The translations under genes were made by a program, and so were the position numbers. From Pogonophryne albipinna (taxonomy: Eukaryota; Chordata; Actinopteri; Perciformes; Artedidraconidae), in NCBI GenBank assembly GCA_028583405.1, contig CM053259.1, forward strand, positions 17,211,594 through 17,275,593: a DNA stretch of 64,000 nucleotides, given 5' to 3'. Below, in pieces: positions 29,541 through 64,000 of the stretch. Under the pieces are notes generated by a model, which saw only the letters and a program-made list of their open reading frames with translations, had not been told where the DNA came from and did not search any database. Every line of letters begins with the position of its first letter. Within the stretch, counting starts at the first letter, position 1.

Positions 29541-32500
29541 ATGTCTGTTCAATTTTATGAAATGGGCAGTAGGCTGTTCGGGGACACTGTTGGGAAAGTG
29601 AGCGACAACCTGACCTCCGTGGTGCTGGCTGCTTCTGTCATCACTCTCGCTCTGGGATATATTACTAAAATGCTGCTCAAAGAGTCTCCAGACACTGATC
29701 TGGTAAGTAGGAAGAAGGAAAAGTCAGTGCCTTAAATTGTTGTTGAAATTCCCTGTAAGCATGTATTAATCATCCACTGTTATCATGTTTCCTTTTGCAG
29801 AAATACCCACCTTACATTCCCTCCAGCATCCCCTTCCTGGGTCATGCTATTGCATTTGGAAAAAGTCCCATTGAATTTCTTGAAAATGCATATGAAAAAG
29901 TAAGTATTGGAGTAGAATAGAAATGATTAGTACATCACTCTATTTACATATTAGATTCATTGCTGTCTAGAAATTCACTGTCACTGTTCCAACTTTATAA
30001 GTCTTATATTGGCAGTTTTTCAGTGATATTCAACTAAATATTTGTAGGTTTGGGACTGTTGGGGCAGACAAAACCAAGCAATTTCAATATGTCCAAACAG
30101 GCTAACACACTGTAAACCAGATCATGATCTTACAGGATAAATGTTTAAATATGTTAGATGCAGCTCCATGCACATAATATGCTTTAGTCTTGACTTTATC
30201 TTATTTTCCCCTCCCATACACAGTGATTTGCCCACGTACACACTTGACCTTTCCACCTTGTTCAACTGCCTACAAAATGTCTACTTCTGATATCAGTTGT
30301 ATTGTTTATGGCAAGCAAATAAAATAAGTGATTAAAACAATTTAAAAAAAGTCCTATATCCCTAAAAAAAAAAGCAAAGATTATCCATAGTTAAATAAAA
30401 CAACACTAGAGGAATTAGATTGACTTGCGGCCCCTCATTTTTAGTTGGTCCCGACCCCCCCAGCACTGTTTTAACCCCTGTGTCTCTGCTGTCCCCCCTC
30501 AGTACGGCCCTGTGTTCAGCTTCACAATGGTGGGGAGTACCTTCACTTACCTGCTGGGCAGTGAAGCTGCCACACTGATGTTCAACAGCAAGAATGAGGA
30601 CCTGAATGCTGAGGACGTTTATTCCAGACTGACCACTCCAGTGTTTGGCAAAGGAGTAGCCTACGACGTGCCCAACCATGTGAGTGGAACCACATTCATT
30701 TACACATTAGAAAAGAACATTATGAATTCTGTTGAATTGATAAGATCCAGGAAAGTAGATTTGCAGATACAATTCCCACTCTCTTTAATATTTTGCAGAT
30801 CTTTCTGGAACAAAAGAAGATGTTGAAGACCGGACTGAACATCGCTCATTTTAAGGAACATGTGAAAATCATCGAAGCAGAGACCATCGAGTATTTTCAG
30901 AGATGGGGAGACAGCGGGGAGAAAAGTAAGATCCTTCACAAATACATGTATATTAGGAAAGTAACAAGTGACAGACTTATTTTGGAGTCCAAAACAGCAG
31001 AACCTAATGCAAACAGGAAAATGGTTTCGTAGTAATATGAAATCATACATTTTAACCGATTGTCAGTGGGATTTCTTTGGGTTGTTGCTGTTTCTGGTTC
31101 CTAATGAATACACGTTTGGCCTGTTTCAGACCTGTTCGAGGCCTTGTCTGAGCTGATCATCCTGACGGCCAGCAGCTGCCTGCATGGGAAGGAGATCCGC
31201 AGCATGATGAATGAGCACGTGGCTCAGCTCTATGCAGACCTGGACGGAGGATTCAGCCACGCTGCCTGGCTGCTGCCTGGCTGGCTGCCCCTGCCCAGCT
31301 TCAGGTGCGACTGCTGTTCATGAATAAAGATTAGCATATAACAATCCAAGATAATCCAAAACACTGGATTAGTTCATTCAAAGAAAGAAGAGAACAACAC
31401 ATACATAAAACACCTGATTGAACTTTACCTCAGATGGAAAAACTTTCTAGTATATGTACAAATAACAACACAAATATAACCTCTTTCTCTTTTAGGAAGA
31501 GGGACAATGCTCACAGAGAGATCAAGAACATTTTTTCCAAGGTGACTCAGAAGCGCAGGCAATCTGGAGAGAAAGTGGACGACATCCTGCAGACCCTCAT
31601 CGATGCCACCTACAAGTAAGAGAGCTTCTAGAAAGAATTACAGCATGGTTTCAATTCTGAGCTCATACGACTGGATCACCTTTTTGCCTTGGCGGATCTA
31701 AGTGTATGTCTAAAAATACTTTTTAAGATAGATATTTAATTAGTATCCTGTTCACCATGACTCTTTTCTAAGGCAGAATGGTAGAACTTTTTCAAATGTT
31801 AGAGATGCCTGTGACCCTTAATAACTGCATCTAAATCAGAGGGTTCTCATTAAAAAACATAAACGTTTATAGGTTTAACATCATGAAATCCACTACACTT
31901 ACTTCTATATTCTATTTAAGTTTAAATACAAGAGGTCACTTAGCTGAGGATCCTTCAGAGATGTTACTCCTGGTAAACTACATTATGTTTGGAAAATGCA
32001 GCTGGGCTTATAAAGAAAGTGATATCGGAGAGTTAGGAGTTGCTAACATTACCATCGGAGCAAATCACCAAAAGGTATTTGGAAAGCTCTTTGCTAAAAC
32101 TTTTCAAATATGATTTTCTAACCCTTGAATCTGTTCCCCTGTCAGAGACGGACGCCCCTTGAATGATAGCGAGATTGCGGGGATGCTGATTGGTCTGCTC
32201 CTGGCGGGGCAGCACACCTCCTCCACCACCAGCGCCTGGATGGGCTTCTTCTTGGCCAAAGACAAAGCTCTGCAGGAGAAATGCTACGCCGAGCAGAAGG
32301 CCGTGTGCGGAGAAGACCTGCCTGCACTCGACCTTGATCAGGTACAAAAAGGCTGATTGTGCAGTAGTAATGTACATTAAAAACGTTTTGCATCTTGTTT
32401 CTACCTTAACTGAGTGACATATAGCACTAGGTGGTGCTGCTTTTCCTGGGTGTAATTAATAACACATTTATAAATGTGTGATGTTGTATAAACCACAACA

Positions 32501-33429
32501 CAGTTTTCAGGCTACTGCCGTTATATTTAATATACTGTAGTTAAAAAGAACTAATAATAATTAACTGCATCAAGATCAATATCACATTTTGTTAAAGAAA
32601 ATACAAAGTCATAAATGGCTGTTGCTTTTTGACACTATACTGTAAGTGGTTCTTCTCGTATTCTTGAGTTAGTTAATTAGTCAATCTTAATATTTTCCTG
32701 TTGTTGTCCTCAGCTGAAAGACCTCAGCCTGTTGGAGCGCTGTTTGAAGGAGACCCTGCGTCTGCGCCCGCCAATCATGACCATGATGAGGATGGCCCGC
32801 TCTCTTCAGGTAAGAACTACACCGTTTTGTTATTTCTTTATAGTACTTAACATGATGGTATCTCTGTAATTCAATATGCATGTTTTTTCCTTTCTGTTAG
32901 ACTGCAGCAGGATACACAATCCCTGTGGGACACCAGGTGTGCGTCTCCCCGACCGTCAACCAGCGTCTGCAGGACACCTGGGACGAGAGGATGGAGTTCA
33001 GCCCCGACCGCTACCTCAACGACAACCCTGCAGCGGGGGAGAAGTTCGCCTACGTGCCCTTCGGAGCTGGTATGAGAAAATCTATAATTTTCATGAAAGA
33101 AGTGTGTCTCATTTGTCAATTATGTACCTGTAATTCAGTTTTCTATCTACATTTTTATTTCAATTTTTAGCTGTGGATTTAAATCAAATCATGTACAACA
33201 CCTGCTTATAACCTCACAAGAAAATCTAAACTTCTCTGTCTGCTCTTCAGGCCGCCATCGCTGCATCGGGGAGAACTTTGCTTACGTCCAGATCAAAACC
33301 ATCTGGTCTACTTTACTGCGCATGTACGACTTTGACCTGGTGGATGGATATTTCCCCACAATCAACTACACCACGATGATTCACACCCCTCACAACCCCG
33401 TCATCAAATACAAGAGGAGAGCACAGTGA
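29541..33429 (+). CDS. cyp51a1: Lanosterol 14-alpha demethylase (cytochrome P450 51A1)
   Basis: ER-membrane P450 that removes the 14-alpha methyl group of lanosterol in cholesterol synthesis, using electrons from P450 reductase. Exons: 29541-29702, 29801-29899, 30503-30679, 30799-30925, 31130-31304, 31496-31615, 32146-32341, 32714-32809, 32901-33069, 33251-33429; 1500 bp, 499 aa, all in phase. The N-terminal anchor is about residues 24-46. Then come the [20 protein letters not shown] hinge, the I-helix oxygen-binding motif AGQHTSS (307-313), the K-helix ExxR as ETLR (365-368) and the haem loop [11 protein letters not shown] with the ligand near Cys445. Length and motifs are normal for CYP51, with no lesion. 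Upstream is a GC-rich CCAAT-containing promoter; downstream it converges on akap9. Confidence 0.97.
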
Positions 33430-34028
33430 GAGAGACACGAGGAAACATCCTGAGTGTTGAAGTGGAGCTGCAACTTCCTGGGACTTGGATTTAATAGATG
33501 AACGCACTTCGCTCTGCCTAAAAACGTCCAATTGTTTAGTTTGAGTGCTTTCTCCTGCACTTTTCTACCCATCAATGTCAACAGTAATGCATGAGCCTTT
33601 GAGACGTGTGCTTGCAGAGATAATTGCACTGACTTGAACACAGATGCTAATATTCACAGTGTGAATTCTTAAAAATGTTCAGTGCCTTGATGAAGGGGAA
33701 ACATCTGTTGATTTTGAAAAGACCAGCAAGTTGAATTTAGTTTTTAACTGTAAAACCAAGCAGAAGTTCCATATTACAGATTTGAATGAGTTATTTTTTT
33801 TAGTAGTTATCCAGTAAACTTTATTATTCCTGCTTTGAGACATTATTTAGCTTCAGCTAAACAGAGAGTTACAAAGTCTCACTGCACAGGCTGTGTTGTT
33901 GTTCATTGGCTTTAAATAAACCGGGAAATGTAGAGAATATTGTGTTTAGCAATACATACAGTAGTATGGTTTATTTTGTCCTTTGTTTGTTCTTTGCTTC
34001 AGGAAAAAACGTTTTAATTCCTTATTTC

Positions 34029-34034
34029 AATAAA
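34029..34034 (+). terminator. Poly(A) signal of cyp51a1
   Basis: AATAAA in TTTCAATAAAAAGAAC, 600 bp after the stop. An earlier AATAAA near 33915 could be an alternative. Confidence 0.55.
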
Positions 34035-34430
34035 AAGAACATCTAAAAATCATCCCACACTGTCCGCACTTAATGTCAAATGAATTGTGAATATATTTTT
34101 GTAAAAGAAGAAGAAAAGACCCAAATACTCAACTCTTTTCAAATAATGTATTCCTCTTTAATTCAGTTTTTGACAAAATACCCAGAAAATTCAAAGCTCC
34201 TACGCTTTACAAAAATACGTTCTCTACAAATGTCCTCTGTAGTCCTCCTGGCCGAAACAAAACACAGTGTAGTGTAGGAGATCCAGTAGCAGCCTCCTCA
34301 ACGATAAACCCAAACATTCTTTACATAACGCTCCACCCATACAACACAAACATATAAATTAATCAAGAGGTCTTAAATTAGCATTAGACAAATATACACG
34401 ATTTAAGCTCATCCACAACAAAGAGGCAGA

Positions 34431-34436
34431 TTTATT
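34431..34436 (-). terminator. Poly(A) signal of akap9
   Basis: TTTATT on the plus strand, AATAAA on the minus strand, about 190 bp after the akap9 stop codon. Confidence 0.5.
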
Positions 34437-34627
34437 ACAAACATAGCTGTTTCTCAAGTGCTGGCGACAAAAAGCCTGAATACATAACATGTCGTACACT
34501 AATATAAAAATGTGTTTTGGTCCACATGGAAAGATACAGTCCACACCAGAATGATAGAAAAACAGCAGAGCGCTCAGCACGACAAAAGGCAACTGAGTTT
34601 CTTCAAGCCAAAGTAACTTGACAGCGT

Positions 34628-62752
<28,125 letters not shown>

Positions 62753-64000
62753 CTGCAGAGGAACAGCAAGCAGAAACACATCACCATAAAACGGATGTTT
62801 GATACATTTTCAACAAATTAACAGTTCTAAGATATTGTGTGACTATTAAGGCTCCACCGATTTTACAATCAACACAAAGATTGTTGCAGACTATTAAGAG
62901 AAACGATTAAACACCACCACAGACTTTCCACTAGTCTGACATATTATACATCAAACGATTATTGATAATGAAAAAAACCTAGTTGCAGCCCTAAGCAATA
63001 AGTAGTTTACAACTTCTATCAGAAGCTTGCAGATGTTTTTTACTGCTATAGCTTAAGACAACAACAAAAAAACATATGAGAAGATAATCAGCACATTGAA
63101 TGAAGAACATTCATTGTTAAAGCTGTCGTGACAAAATGAATTGCTTTAAGGCTAGGTGTACGACAAGTGCAACCTTAAACCCTAACCAGGAAGCAAAGCA
63201 TTGCTAAATATATAACCATAATAAGAGAGTAGTAGCATATATTAACCGGTTCAAATTAGTTAATGAGTTACATAGCGTAATCTACATTTAATTATTGTAC
63301 TTTGTAACATTCTCAGGTTGCATTTACTTTACTTTTTATTAATTTTATAACCATCACAATGTTTTCAAACACACTTTTGACTTTCTCTAAAAGATTATTT
63401 TCCCCACAAAATAAATATTAAAACTGGAATATCAGATAATATAAGTACAGAAGACTCATGAAAGACTTAGAGTCAATATGATGATTAGAGTAAACATGAG
63501 ACTTTTTTTTCTTTTTCTTTGACCAACAGTCGAGCTGTTATTTGCATTTGATCATGTTGACAAGAGTACACATGCATACACACACTGAGGGTGTTTTTTG
63601 ATCATAGTATCCAGGTTTGGTGAAGAAAGTCATGGTGCAGTGTTTTGCACCTTGACTACATGATGCTTCTGCAAGGAGGTTAGTTTAAACAGTCAGGGCT
63701 GCCAGCAACACTCTGAATGTGCTAAAAGTTACATTTAGAATCACAATGAAACTCTAGAAGTCCACATAAGAAGACATTTCATGCCCTACTTGCGTCATCA
63801 GGACATAATAAATGCAAACTGATTCTAAACATGATGAAATGCAACAATGCAAACGCAATTGTAGATTCGAGGTTGTAAAACTGCAAAGACATGTTTTAAG
63901 ACATGTTTACTCATTTACAAATCTCCATTCCAGCTAACTACTAACTACTGAACCAACATGTTTGAGAGGATGAGCAGTTGAGCCTGCTGCCCAAACACAA
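62753..64000. other. akap9 intron to the right edge
   Basis: The exon at 62752 begins with two bases of a split codon, so an upstream exon lies outside. The region at 62840-62995 ends TAGTTGCAGCCCT and looks like an inverted copy of the dispersed repeat at 61.1 kb. No exon seen. Confidence 0.45.

Overview
This window is nuclear DNA of a ray-finned fish, most likely a percomorph teleost. It has short GT-AG introns, a teleost-only gene family (rapunzel), a full-length Tc1 transposon, L2/Rex-like LINE remnants, several hAT-type nonautonomous elements and long CA microsatellites. Nothing looks prokaryotic or viral. Exon boundaries were read by eye from splice signals and checked by codon phase, so each gene model joins in frame.

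Layout. 1-1566 (-): the start of mrpl9, running off the left edge. 2898-4193 (-): a TMEM272-like four-pass membrane protein. 5170-7005 (-): a secreted, bacterial-type phosphatidylinositol phospholipase C. About 7.0-16.6 kb is gene-poor and transposon-rich: a 1602-bp Tc1 element with an uninterrupted transposase, then three L2/Rex-like LINE 3' ends. 16633-17319 (+): a rapunzel family gene. 19254-26105 (+): krit1 (CCM1), complete in 15 coding exons, 742 aa. 26937-29263: a 2.3-kb terminal-inverted-repeat element with a 1.2-kb hAT-like element inserted in it. 29541-33429 (+): cyp51a1, complete in 10 exons, 499 aa. 34628-62752 (-): akap9, 35 exons encoding the C-terminal 2342 aa including the PACT centrosome-targeting domain. 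Its 5' part lies beyond the right edge.

The block krit1 > cyp51a1 > < akap9 has the same order and orientation as human chromosome 7q21 (as I know that locus), so three unrelated functions are held together by ancient synteny: endothelial junction signalling, sterol synthesis, and a centrosome/Golgi kinase scaffold. cyp51a1 and akap9 are convergent, with their likely poly(A) signals about 400 bp apart.

The most unusual signals are in akap9. A 126-bp (42-codon, exactly six heptads) tandem repeat sits inside one exon. Just upstream, a 141-bp plus 45-bp exon pair is duplicated. Two possible in-frame micro-exons resemble the start of a neighbouring exon, and a possible internal first exon has a strong Kozak start. 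Other points of interest are the nested transposons beside the cyp51a1 promoter, the intact Tc1 transposase, and an upstream ORF in krit1.
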